A DNA stretch of 64,000 nt. It comes from Haberlea rhodopensis. Lineage: Eukaryota; Streptophyta; Magnoliopsida; Lamiales; Gesneriaceae. Positions 42,321-53,040 of this stretch are shown here, piece by piece. The stretch spans positions 248,001 to 312,000 of the forward strand of contig CAJQUN010000342.1 of assembly GCA_907163345.1 (NCBI GenBank), read 5' to 3'. The notes beneath the pieces were generated by a model. It did no database searches. It was not told the origin of the DNA and saw only the letters and a list, made by a program, of their open reading frames with translations. The position numbers were made by a program, and so were the translations under genes. Each line of letters begins with the position of its first letter. Position 1 is the stretch's first letter.

Positions 42321-43572
42321 ATGGCTTCGAGAAAGAGGTCAAAGCAGGCAGAGGCTTCACAAAAGCAAAAGCTGGCGGAGGCCACCACTTCTGAGCCAGG
42401 GTATGACGAACAGAAGTTTGTCAATGCCACAGTTGCTGAGTTATATCCCACTTATCATAAGAAACCCCTTAGTCGTGAAAGGGGCATGAGCATGGAAAAA
42501 ATTGAGTGTCCGGTAATTAGGACAGCACGGCGACGAGGGTGGTTTCAATTTGTACAGACGCCTATTGATGCTGTGGTCCCACTGGTGAGGGAATTTTACA
42601 CAAATCTTTGAGTTATTAAACCAGGGCACCAAGCAATTGTTTATGTTCGAGGGAAGGATGTGTTGGTAGATCGAGCCTCAATTAATAATATTCACCGGAT
42701 GCCTTTCATACACAACTGTGCGTACCAATCTTTCCGCAAGAGTTTGACCAATTATGATGAGGTACTCGCAGTCATTGGCATGCAGGGAGTATATTGGCAG
42801 CGGAACGACAAGGGAGAGCCATAGGTGGTTCTCAAGAAGCATTTGACACCAGAGGCCCAAGCATGGTTCTCATTTGTCGCCTCACGGGTCATGCCTTCGA
42901 CCCACACTTCTGAGGTGACGAAGGACAGAGCAGCCCTGGTTTTTGCCATTCTCACAGGGCAGGAGGTGGATTTGGGTGAGATCATTAGTGATCACATCCA
43001 TGAGATCGGTAGCAGCCCACCTACCTCCGCACTACCGTTTCCATCTACCATCACCGCTTTATGCAAGCGATGCGGAGTGCAATGGGGAGAGGACGAGGAA
43101 CTACTCCCACCAAAGACCCCAATTGTTGTTGACGGTCCACCACCACCTACAAGCCGAAGAAGGGCTGCCCCACGACCCTCGGACTAGACAGGCCAGAGCA
43201 TCATCATCCTCTGCTACAGAGCGTACATGTGTTACATTGGACTCTGTTCACAGGGATCTCCAAGATATTCGCCTGGAGCAGCAGAGTATCCACAGCATGC
43301 AGCGGGAAATACATAGCATGCAGAGAGCATTGCAGATGGACCATGAGCAGGTAGCTCAGCGTTAGATGGAGTTCATGCACTACCAGAGTGCATGGAACAC
43401 TGCCATGGCCCAGGGTTTCCCAGGTTTCCAGTTCCCGCCAGAGCCACACTTTGCACCATATCAGCCTCATGCACCTCCACCTTCTGAATACCCGCCATTT
43501 CCGCCATATCAGGGCGAGGAGCATCACTACCCAGTCCACCCTCCGGAGCATGATGAGGACGATGATCAGTGA
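42321..43572 (+). pseudogene. Second gene of Athila B (plant transposon protein family, PF20167-like), broken
   Basis: It opens MASRKRSKQAEASQ at 42321. The conserved core includes RGWFQFVQTP, VPLVREFYTNL, VRGKDVLVDRASIN, HLTPEAQAWFSFVASRVMPSTH and LTGQEVDLGEIISDHI, which fits the 'putative plant transposon protein' domain often carried by Athila-like elements. The C-terminal part has a heptad-rich helix (LQDIRLEQQSIHSMQREIHSM) and ends in a Pro/His/Asp-rich tail. Stops occur at 42609-42611 and about 42822, a frame change near 43170, and a TAG at about 43363. Its function is not known. It is not RT, integrase or a recognisable envelope. Confidence 0.65.
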
Positions 43573-44933
43573 CGATCGTCGTCATGGTATGTGTTTTGTC
43601 TTTGCGCTTATTTGTCTTGTACATTGAGGGCAATGCACATATTAAGTTTGGGGTGGTTTTTGAGTATTTGTATATATCTTGTTTTTGCACATTCTGCTAC
43701 TTGTCTTGTTTCTACTTGCATGACTGCACGATTTTGTGACTGATTCATCCTTGAGCATTACCAACCAAAAAAATTTTTATTGATTGAGTTATTCTTGAGA
43801 AATGAGGAATTAGATTTGCAACGGTAATACATGATGAAATTAATCCTCAGCTAGATAGGAGTCATGAAAATGTTTAACTTGTTTGCTTATATCCTTTGTT
43901 AAGCATATGTCAAAATTGAGGAATAATTCGAGCACGTTTTGAGTCATGATTGAGTGAAGTATGTATTGATTAAAGTGACAACTTGTGTTAGCGATGATTA
44001 GTCTTGAGCATCTTAGATAACGCTACAATTTATTTGAAAGCACTTTGAGGCGAAATTTATAATTAGGAACTTGACTTGGAGATGATTTAGGCGATCTTCG
44101 GACCGTTTGTGCCTTTCAAGCCTACCTTTCATACATCATTCCTTAGTGTCCCCTTTTGAGCCTTATTGAAAAAGAATGGTATATGCATTGCATATGATTA
44201 GACCCCAATTCGACATTCTTGGCAAACTCATTATACCCACCTTGGTTTGAGCCTAAAAGAACATTTTTATCCATCCCTAAGGGAGTATAATGAATCTCAT
44301 TCATTGTACTGAATTGTTTTATGTAAATGAGTTCATTGTGAAAAATAAAATGAACAAAAGAATGAGCAAAAAGAAAAGATGTAGAGAAAAGCCTTGAAAA
44401 GAAAAATTCAAATAAGACCCAAAGTGGCCAAGGCTAGAAAAAGTTGAAGAGAAGCTCAATAGTGTGCGAAAAAAAATTAAAATTGTTGAACTGATTTTAT
44501 ACTCTCTTCTTTGATTTCATCCTACCTTTTCTTTGAAGCCGACACCAAAAGGCCTAACGTTATAAGCTTTTAAAGACCTTTTGATCCAAGTCTAGGGAAT
44601 AATTACATTAGTGGAGAAGTGCTAGATAGTATATTTGTAGAGTAATTCGAAGTATTCTTGGTTTTGAGCTTTTATGGCACATTTGATCTTAAAGATATGT
44701 ACATTATTCATGTTTGACAATAGCACACACGCACGTTCCAATGTTGCGATGTATTGTTTAACTTAGGAGAAATTGCTTCTTGTTGAATTTTGAATGACAC
44801 TTATCGATGTATAAGTAGGATTTCTGAGTGTTTACGTATGTTGTAAAGATGATTCATGCATAGTATTAAGTTTAACTCTTCTTTTTACGCATATTGCTTG
44901 CTCGAGGACGATCAAGTCTAAGTTTGGGGGAGT
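43573..44933 (+). other. Non-coding 3' region of Athila B, polypurine tracts
   Basis: An internal purine tract AAGTTTGGGGTGG lies at about 43641-43656, after CATTGAGGGCAATG. The true polypurine tract AAGTTTGGGGGAGT is at about 44918-44933. The ORF-free stretch 43780-44920 matches 5470-6600 of element A closely, with only scattered changes. Confidence 0.75.
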
Positions 44934-46467
44934 TGATATGCTTAGATTTTAAGTGTTTTTAGCTGTAATTTCTTCCCATTTTTTGTACTTTTTCCTGGAT
45001 GATATTATGTTTTTTGGTGTTTATTTGTTTGTTCAGGAAATTAGGTTGGAAGTGGAAGAAATAAGCTAAAATGAAGAAAACGGGCGAAATCGAGGCGAAA
45101 AAGTGATCAAACGAAGAAAATGGAATTTTCAAGGCTTCGATCGATCGAGATTTATTCTCGATCGATCGAGCCAGGCAGTGTGTTGAGCATCAAATTATTC
45201 AAAGCACCGATCGATCGAGATTTTGTCTCGATCGATCGATCCAGGCAGAAAACTTCAGCAACTATTTTCGATCGATCGGAAGGAAAATCTCGATCGATCG
45301 AGCGGGGCAGTGAGTTTCAAAGGCTGATGTGAACAGTGCACCGATCGATCGGACATAATTCTCGATCGATCGACACACGATTTTTGAAAGATTTTATTTT
45401 CCACGTTTATCGTGATCTTCGGGGGTTTTAAGGGGGATTTGATTCATTCCCTCCATCATCTCATATCAGACCATATTTCGAAGAAAAGGAGGAACCCTAG
45501 CCGCCGCCAAGGAGAGCCATCTTCTCCGTTCTTCGTCCGAGCTTGAGCCAACAGATTCCGGAGTGCAAGGAAGAGCAAGAGAAGAAATCACGGTGCAACG
45601 CACGGATTCATCCGCCGTTTATCGTATTTCTAAACTTTGATTTCTTTGATTTTCATTTCCATTTGATGTTTTTGAGGTCGAGAGACAATTAAACGCCTTG
45701 TGTAATTGATTTGAATTAAATCTAGTTTATTTTATTGAGATTTAGTATCATTGTGTTGGATTTATTGATTCAATTGTGTTAGAGTGTATTGATTCCTATT
45801 GTTCATGAATTAATTGCTTGTTAAGATCAAAGCATAGCTAACTTTGATTGATTTTGAGAGATATAACCGAGATCGAGAGATAACGTTATAGCACGCTCTA
45901 TTAATTCATGAAGTATGTTTAAGATTGAGATCGAGAGATGAAATCACATACGTGAGAACTTTGAATCGAGAGATTTAGAGTAGCGAGGTTTTGACGATTT
46001 AGGCAATATTGAATTAGTAAATAGGTGCTCGAGAGTGACTTGTTCTAGTTTGATATTAGTTTCTTTACAGCTCGAGAGAGTGTATTGAATAATAGCGAAA
46101 ACCTTTCACCTTTAGAATCAGTTGGTTGATAATTTGCTTATTCAGATGAATCATTAAAGATAACACAGTTGAACAAAGAGCTTGATAAATTTCTCGAGCG
46201 ACTTACCTTTGCATATCCGGAACCATTCATTTTATTGTTTCTTGTTTAATTTGCGTTCCTTAGGTTAAGTTTGCATTAGTTAATCACCTTCTTTAATCGT
46301 AGGCTAAATATAATTTTGCTAGTCTTATTTGGTACTTATACATTAGTCCTTGTGGATTCGACAACCTTTACTTACATTTCACTATACTAAAACTTGACAA
46401 CTGTGCACTTGCGGTAGAATCGCTTCACACTACTTGAAATATTTTCTGTTTAAAAATAAAGCGGTCA
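44934..46467 (+). repeat. 3' LTR of Athila B
   Basis: A 1534-bp LTR, TGATATGCTTAG to GCGGTCA, clearly diverged from but collinear with the LTRs of element A. Eight palindromes lie at 45136-45372. The purine line 'gggggttttaagg' follows the array as in A. Confidence 0.9.
45136..45372. promoter_or_regulatory. CGATCGATCG palindrome array (Athila B, 3' LTR)
   Basis: There are eight sites against six in element A. The linkers GAGCCAGGCAGTG, GATCCAGGCAG and GAGCGGGGCAG follow the second site of successive pairs. Confidence 0.8.
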
Positions 46468-46472
46468 GTTAT

Positions 46473-46511
46473 ATTCGAGTGATGATTTTAAATGCTTTGC
46501 CGCTGTCATTG
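46473..46511 (+). mobile_element. LTR G, segment 3
   Basis: Thirty-nine bases of LTR G remain between Athila B's GTTAT duplication and element N, ending with N's CATTG duplication (46507-46511). Confidence 0.7.
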
Positions 46512-48970
46512 TGTGATGACCAGGGATTATAGATGTTAATCCCGTAGTGTTAATAATCCCTAAGTTGTTTTACGTGGCGAGTTGGAGTTTAATCGCGGTG
46601 TTGGGCCTTCTGGGCTCGTTTATTTGGGTAGTTGGGATCGTTGGATCCCGAGGTTGAGACTGTATTCTCATTTGGGTGAAAAACCTAAGAGTTGGGTTTT
46701 TAGTGTGACTCGGGATCTAGGGTGCTTGTGTGGGCACCGGTAGGGGGTTTTGGTGTTAGAGAGAGAATTTTTGAAAACAGATGTTTTTTAATGAATCATG
46801 ATGTATTTGTGGGGCTATTAGTATTTCAGGGTATTTTTGCTATAAATACCAGTTGAACCCGAGATTTAATTAAAAATATCATTTCATCTCTTTCAGCCCT
46901 TCTCTCTCTCCCGTCCGCGCCCCCCATTTCCGATCTGCTTCACCCCCGCGGCTTCAGGCCGTGCGCCCGCCGCCGTCCGGCCGCCGTTCGGCGCGTGCGA
47001 CCCGCCGCCAGCTTTGTCTCGTCGAGGCGCAGCTATCCCCTACGGCAATTCGAAGTTTGGTCGCGTTTCTCGTTCGGATTTAGGCAGAATGCGTCGATCC
47101 CCAAAAGCTAGGGTTCTTCGATTTCGGTCGATTTTCCTTCCGATTTTCGTTTGGGTAACCTCCTTTACCTCTTTTTCTTGCTTATAGTGTATTTCCCTGC
47201 TAATTTGGGTGGTTTTGGTTCGAAATTATTTTCGAAATTTGTAGGGTTTGGTTCGAAAATTTGGGGGTTTTTGGCAAGGGTGATGATTCTTGCTATTGAT
47301 GGTTTAATTCACATTTAGATGAATTATGGTGTTTAATTGGGATCAATTTGTGAGATTAAGGTTCGAAAATTTGTAGGGTGTTCTTGAACAATTTTCGATA
47401 TTGTCTCATTTGTTTCCCTCCCTGCATGTACCCTGCCCCGGGTCTTTTAAAAGGTTAATTGTCGTGTGTTGACAATATTTTGAGGGATATGGGTGTGCTT
47501 GAGCATGGGTTGCATGTTCGTAAATAATTGTGAATTATTTATCGTGTTAGCACATCATTCCTCGGGGCATGGAACTCGAGCAAGGTTTGGCTCGGACTTC
47601 GGAAATTTAAGGTACGTGCGACGTACGAGCATTACTATATATATTAGGGCATTGTGAAATGCTAAATGTAAATTGATTTCATTGAATATTGTGCGTGTGG
47701 TTATATATATATGTTGATATAGCCAAGGAACGACCAAATCTTGATATCGCCGCTTATAGCGTGCGTGACACTAGAGTAGGATAACTCTTACAAGATATAA
47801 GGGGTACTTGGTTTTTATGACTACTGTAGGGCATTTGAGATGCCTGAGAATGATCGTAGAATCATGTGTTCATTATAAGACATTTGAGATGTCTAGGTAT
47901 AATGAAGAATTGGTAAAATAAATGCTAGGCATTTGAGCTATCTGTGATTGATAGCGAGGTTGTGAAATCAGTATTAGATATTGAGATATCTATATTTGCA
48001 TTTTTAATGAGTTTGCAACCACTATCTGTTGATATTCGAGTATTAGGCATGCGATGAGTTAATCAATGCGTTGATTTACTGATTTTTGAGATTTGATGAG
48101 TTTGATGATTGTGAGAACAGGGACAGTACACGGAATCCCGGATGAGGACGTTACCATCCAGGGAGTATCATTTAAATTCATTAGTATTTACTTTTGTTGT
48201 AAATTATGAATTTCATTATTGTGATTATGGGATTTTGTGTATTGGTATGCTCACCCCGTTGGGGGCTGTCTCTGTTGGGGCAGGTGAACAGGTACATCGA
48301 TGGCTTTGGAGATGAGCTCGAGCTGTTGATTTGATGTACTCCCAGGATCGTGGTACCAGGGCTTGATGGAGCACGGTATCGTATAGAGTACTTATATATA
48401 CACCTGAGGATTTTATACATATTCATGATGCTCGCATGTGAGCACGGTTATACTTGTATACGGGTTGTATATAAAGGCATGAGCCTTTCTCTCTTTCATT
48501 ATATGTTGCATGCAATTAAGGATAGAATTGCTAATGATATGAGAGTCATTGGTGTATTATGTGGGTGTTGAGACCCGTTTTTGTCGTCATATGTGTGGTG
48601 TCTTTCCTGGCTGGGAATTTACTTGATATTGCTGTATTCTGATGAGTATTATGTTTCCCTGGCCGGGAATTATGTTATGTGTTATGCTTTTATTTCGGGA
48701 TAGCTCTATTTATGGGGAGACTCTGCCCAAATTTTTATAAAAGTCCACAATGTAAAAAGTGGAAAAACGGGTATGGTAATGGGTGAACTTTATGAGTCTA
48801 TTTGTTGTTAGGCTGATGATCTTATAACATTGAGTGTTAATGGATATTTTGTAATTGCCATGCAATGATAAAGTATCATCTGAGCTTCCCGATTGACTTG
48901 TTATTGAAAGCATGTGCCACACATAGTGGTTAATACACTAATCAAGGGTTAAGGGCTTGGGGTCCTTACA
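46512..48970 (+). repeat. 5' LTR of element N
   Basis: A 2459-bp LTR. TATAAATA at 46841-46848 is followed by a CT-rich run (46890-46920) and a GC-rich leader (about 46950-47030), then AT-rich sequence after GGGTAACC. A dyad box GTACGTGCGACGTAC lies at 47612-47626. It carries no CGATCGATCG array, unlike the other families. The 3' third is the part also found as J, J' and in H. Confidence 0.93.
46841..46848 (+). promoter_or_regulatory. TATA box of element N
   Basis: TATAAATA with a downstream pyrimidine patch, repeated at 53371-53378 in the 3' LTR. TATATATA lies at the equivalent place in LTR M (59320-59327). Confidence 0.65.
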
Positions 48971-48974
48971 TTAG

Positions 48975-48986
48975 TGGTATCAGAGC
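48975..48986 (+). other. Primer-binding site of element N (iMet-tRNA)
   Basis: TGGTATCAGAGC follows four bases after the 5' LTR. Confidence 0.93.
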
Positions 48987-49339
48987 AGTGGTTGCTCATT
49001 GGGGCTGTTAAGGGCCTAGGAAGTTATTGATAGCACATATTTATGCATGATGTCATTAATGTTGTACGACATAACTAATTGTTTATGTGCTATTAGGATA
49101 TGAAAAGTGGTATTGCTAACCATTGTGGTTGCAGGAATCGTGTGGAACACGATAGGATGGCATTAATAGTGATGTCTGGCACTCCGTGTGTTATGTGCCA
49201 AGGAAGCTGGTTTTTAAGAAAATCAGGTAAAGGGATATTTCCGAGGTAACATGTCTTGGTATACGTATTGACTTGCAAGTGGTTGCATTTATGCATTGGA
49301 TGATTGATGCATAGCGTATATGGCTATTGTTGCTAACCA

Positions 49340-49740
49340 TGATGGTTGCAGGTTACAGGAAATATGGAGTACGTAAGCGACGTACGGGCATCCCAACGGT
49401 AACATGTATTTATGTTTGTCTGTGTGACACATGATGAATGCAATGTGATGCATTAAGGTTATGATACATGTTATTATGCATTGTTGTTGCATATTATGCA
49501 TTGTTGTTGCATATTGTGATGTGGGATAAAGAGGTGTATTCCACGAGTCAGGGCGATCACAGTTAAGGTTTTAATGCTTACGCTTTACCGCTGCGCATGT
49601 GGAGCGGGAGGGGGGAGGCTCGCTGGCACATGGAGGCGAAGTATACCATACTGAGCGAGGAAGAGATACCGCTAGTATGAAGAAGCGAGTATGCGATACC
49701 GCTTGTTTTGAGATTATGAAAGTGATGAAGCATTAAAATA
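49340..49740 (+). repeat. Captured Tekay-type LTR segment inside element N
   Basis: This interior segment is the plus-strand equivalent of the element C LTR (reverse complement of about 8620-8990): dyad box GTACGTAAGCGACGTAC (49369-49385), GGGCATCCCAACGGTAACATG, GATGAATGCAATGTGATGCAT, and the GCGAGG...ACCGCT hairpins. Similarity is high over several hundred bases. N is therefore a chimera of two LTR families, through insertion and trimming or recombination. Confidence 0.7.
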
Positions 49741-49778
49741 ACTAATGATGACTGACTCAAGAAAGGATGATGATTCAT

Positions 49779-50010
49779 TTCATTATGAGGACACGGATGA
49801 TAGCGGTGATGTGTCCCGCTGTGTCGATTTATATTCATTTCATTATGAGGACACGGATGATAGCGGTGATGTGTCCCGCTGTGTCGATTTACATTCATTC
49901 ATTATGAGGACACGGATGATAACGGTGATGGTCCCGCTGTGTCGATTTATATTCATTTCATTATGAGGACACGGATGATAGCGGTGATGTATTCCGCTGT
50001 GTCGATTTAT
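49779..50010. repeat. 60-bp minisatellite in element N
   Basis: About four copies of a 60-bp unit centred on GACACGGATGATAGCGGTGATGTG, with TCCCGCTGTGTC after it. Each unit contains an AGCG/CGCT inverted repeat flanked by ACAC/GTGT. Some copies are one or two bases shorter. Confidence 0.8.
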
Positions 50011-50330
50011 ATTTATAGCGATGGTTCATTCCGCTATATTGATTGGCGATGGTTCATTCCGCCAGATGTATTTATAGCGATGGTACATTTCGCTATATTG
50101 ATTGGCGATGGTTCATTCCGCCAGATGTATTTATAGCGACGGTTCATACCGCTATATTGATTGGCGATGGTTTATACCACCGGACACGGATGATAGCGGT
50201 GATGTGTTCCGCTGTGTCGATGATGATGATTCACCTCTTTGTGTTTATTGGCGATGGTTCATTCCGCCAGATGTATTTATAGCGACGGTTCATACCGCTA
50301 TATTGATTGGCGATGATTCGTGCCACCGTA
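50011..50330. repeat. 59-bp minisatellite of paired hairpins in element N
   Basis: Each unit has two hairpins with almost the same loop (ATGGTTCATTC) but different stems, TATAGCG/CGCTATA and TGGCG/CGCCA. Examples are 50014-50038, 50044-50064, 50073-50097, 50103-50123 and 50132-50156. Decayed copies continue to about 50590. Confidence 0.75.
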
Positions 50331-50590
50331 TATATTGATAGCGATGCCTCTTTCCGCTATTATGTGGACGATGATTCATGCTCAGGTGTATAGCGAGGTT
50401 TCATGCCACTTATTATATGACGAGGTGTCATGCCGTCGATTCTATAGCGAGGGATTGTGCCGCTATGTACTCAGCACAGGATTTTGCCGCCTTCGAGCGA
50501 TGGGTGCTGATTACGCACTATTATTGAGCGACGGAGACAGATATGCCGCTATATTGTTAGCGATGAGGTATGAGATATTGCTATTCTATT

Positions 50591-53040
50591 AGCTTTATTG
50601 TAGCTGGCATGCGTTGATATACATGTTTTATTATGCCTATTTTACTAGCATGATGGTGGATGACATATGCTGATGTACATGTATCGTCACTAGTTGACAA
50701 TGCCTTAGATGCCATGAGTTGGCATGTGTCGTCACAGGATGACGATGACGATGGTGTAGGAGATGTCTTATTAGACATGCATCATCGTTACGATGAACAA
50801 TGTGTTGAGTATACGTATTCAGTGGTATGCCTTGGGTGCTAGTACCGAGCACAAGGTGGTGTGTGCATCACCGATTGACGTGACCCTTATACCGAGCGGG
50901 TTGCTCGAGGAATGGATGGTTGCGCTGTACATGTGATTGTACCGGAGCTTATGTTTGGGGTGATCATATTACGAGTGGTGATACCCTTAAGGTATGCTCG
51001 TTGGAATGGCTTTTGGTCATGTGATTTGACGACTGGAGTAATCATGGAGGAAATTACTCGCTTTCTGTCGATGTGACATGTGGTAGACATGGTCACACCA
51101 CCCATGAGGGTGTAGGATGAGTCCTAAGGGAGTAGGATCAGGTTATGTTAAGTATATAGGGACATTGGAGTGTCCAGGGTATATCGGCATTAGAGGAATG
51201 TTGGATAAAGACCCACTACTCTATTGAGTTTTCCTTCCCATGGTATGGAGTGCCGTGCGGAAACGTCCGTCTTGTTGGTAGGTTTGAGGTAAACCTAAAG
51301 AGGCAGAGACTAGTTGTCTGCCGCGTGTGTGCAGCACCATGAGGGGCTTGTTAGAGCCGTCATACTGCTCGTTGGAACCAAGTTTGGCAAATCGTAAGGT
51401 GATACGATGTGGATTGTGGTGGACTCTAGTAGTCACCATGACATTTGAGGTTGAGGTTGCGCATGCCTAACTGAAACGTGTATACGTTTATGTTTAATCT
51501 TGGTGAGACTTGTCTGGGACAGCTCACAATGTTGGAGTACCAACAAGAGAGTCATCAAGTCGTTGTTGACTCGATCTGAGGGAACCAGTGTATTTGGGAT
51601 GCAATGGGTGTTATTGTATCCAGTTTTTCCGAACAGTGGTTCGAGACTTGTGGATCTCGAGTTCGATGGCACTTCCCTTGTGGGGAAGAAGGTAGTATTA
51701 TACCTATTTGGGAATCTTTGAAAGATTCGGTGAGTTGGTACGTGTGGTGTTGATTTTGGGAATCACACCGTGTTGTCGATCGTCGATTATCATTCTCCAC
51801 TGGGTAGGGAATGGCTCGGAATTGACGGTTGTGTTTGGGGCTTAGGGGTATGTTGTAGATACCCGAGCCAAGTGCATTGAGTATGCATGTGGTGTCAGTG
51901 CTTAGGCAGGTATACTGGTGAGTATACGGATGCCAGTTATTGATTTCCTTTCTGTCAAGCATATAGTTATGCTATTTTTGGATGGTTAAATCTCTGATGA
52001 GAGATATGGAACACCTTGAGATTGGGAATCTCCATGGCACGATAATTATGAGGAACAATCGTGAAGTTAGTGGATTCCCTTGAAGAGGGATTATCTTGTG
52101 TGGGTTAAGGTATTTCCTTATTGGTGTTTTCCTCCGAGTTATGCGATAACCTTCCTAAGTTTGGATTGTTAAATCCTAGGATTATCAAGGGATGGCAGGA
52201 ATTCGGATTTGTTGGGTGTCACTGTCGACACAAGCGTTGAGGATGCAATGGGTTTATTGCATGTCCTTTCAGAATTTGAAACTCTGTGGAGTTTCGATTG
52301 TTTTTATGACCAGGATGTGATTCTTGGAATATCCGGAGGTGGACATCTTGTGATATGTCTTTTGTGTGAATCTGTGGCCGTGAGTTGCCCAAATTGAGTT
52401 GCAATGATGCGACTGCTCCTTCGATGGAGGAGGTTTGAGAGTGGAAACCAGGTTTGGTATGTATACACCGTGGTATACTAGTGTTTTCCCTCGTAACGAT
52501 GTATGTTAGACATCGTGAGTCATGATAGAGATGTCATTGAATGATATCTACGTTAGAATCAGGAGCGATTCGAATCCTCGCAGTTTCAGTTGACTAACTG
52601 CTTTTGGATTATTAGCGTTGAGTTGTGCTGACGCTCTTTGACGTCATGATGGATTTGGAAGTCTATTCCACTCCAGAGTTTGACACGAGGTCAACGTTCT
52701 CACGGTTGAGGTGTCATTTAGGATGCGTTCATACTAATTGTATTAGAACTAAGGATGACTGTCCGGTCTACAGCCGTAAGTATTGGTTGTTTTGCAGTCA
52801 TGAGAGGCTGACTTTTGGGATGACCCGCACCGAGGTACGTTTTGCCTCTTGGGTGATATGTTGGTTTTGGTATGTCGCTCTGTTTCAGAGTTTGATGTGA
52901 GGTAAGTATCCTCGCGTTTATTAATACGATTCTGATATGGTCAAGAATCGAGATTATGGCTTCATGTTGTTGTGTAGCCTGGGTGTTATGTGATACACCG
53001 GTGCTAATTTCGAGGACGAAATTCTTTTAGTGGGGGATAT
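50591..53040 (+). other. ORF-free interior of element N and polypurine tract
   Basis: I recognise no protein family in any frame. Short ORFs such as 51555-51962 (minus) show no motif. The sequence is not visibly repetitive. It ends with the chromovirus-like GCTAATTTCGAGGACGAAAT and the purine tract AGTGGGGGATAT (about 53029-53040) before the 3' LTR. Confidence 0.65.

Larger units (their letters stand above)
37899..46467 (+). mobile_element. Athila-type element B (decayed, non-autonomous)
   Basis: The boundaries are TGATAGGCTTAG at 37899 and GCGGTCA at 46467, with GTTAT duplicated at 37894-37898 and 46468-46472. The 5' LTR survives only as its first 72 and last 71 bases around LTR L. The interior holds a broken gag, a second protein gene and a non-coding 3' region, but no protease, RT or integrase. 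Its 3' LTR and non-coding tail are those of element A's family. Confidence 0.88.

Noticed and set aside
42321..43572. Envelope-like protein in Athila B
   Set aside because: No signal peptide, transmembrane segment or glycoprotein-like features are seen; the core fits a plant transposon protein family better.
48975..48986. tRNA gene at the primer-binding sites
   Set aside because: Only the 12-18 bases complementary to tRNA 3' ends are present, not a tRNA gene.
50591..53028. Hidden decayed pol in the interior of N
   Set aside because: I found no RT, RNase H, protease or integrase motif in any frame; only the terminal chromovirus-like GAGGACGAAAT line is recognisable.
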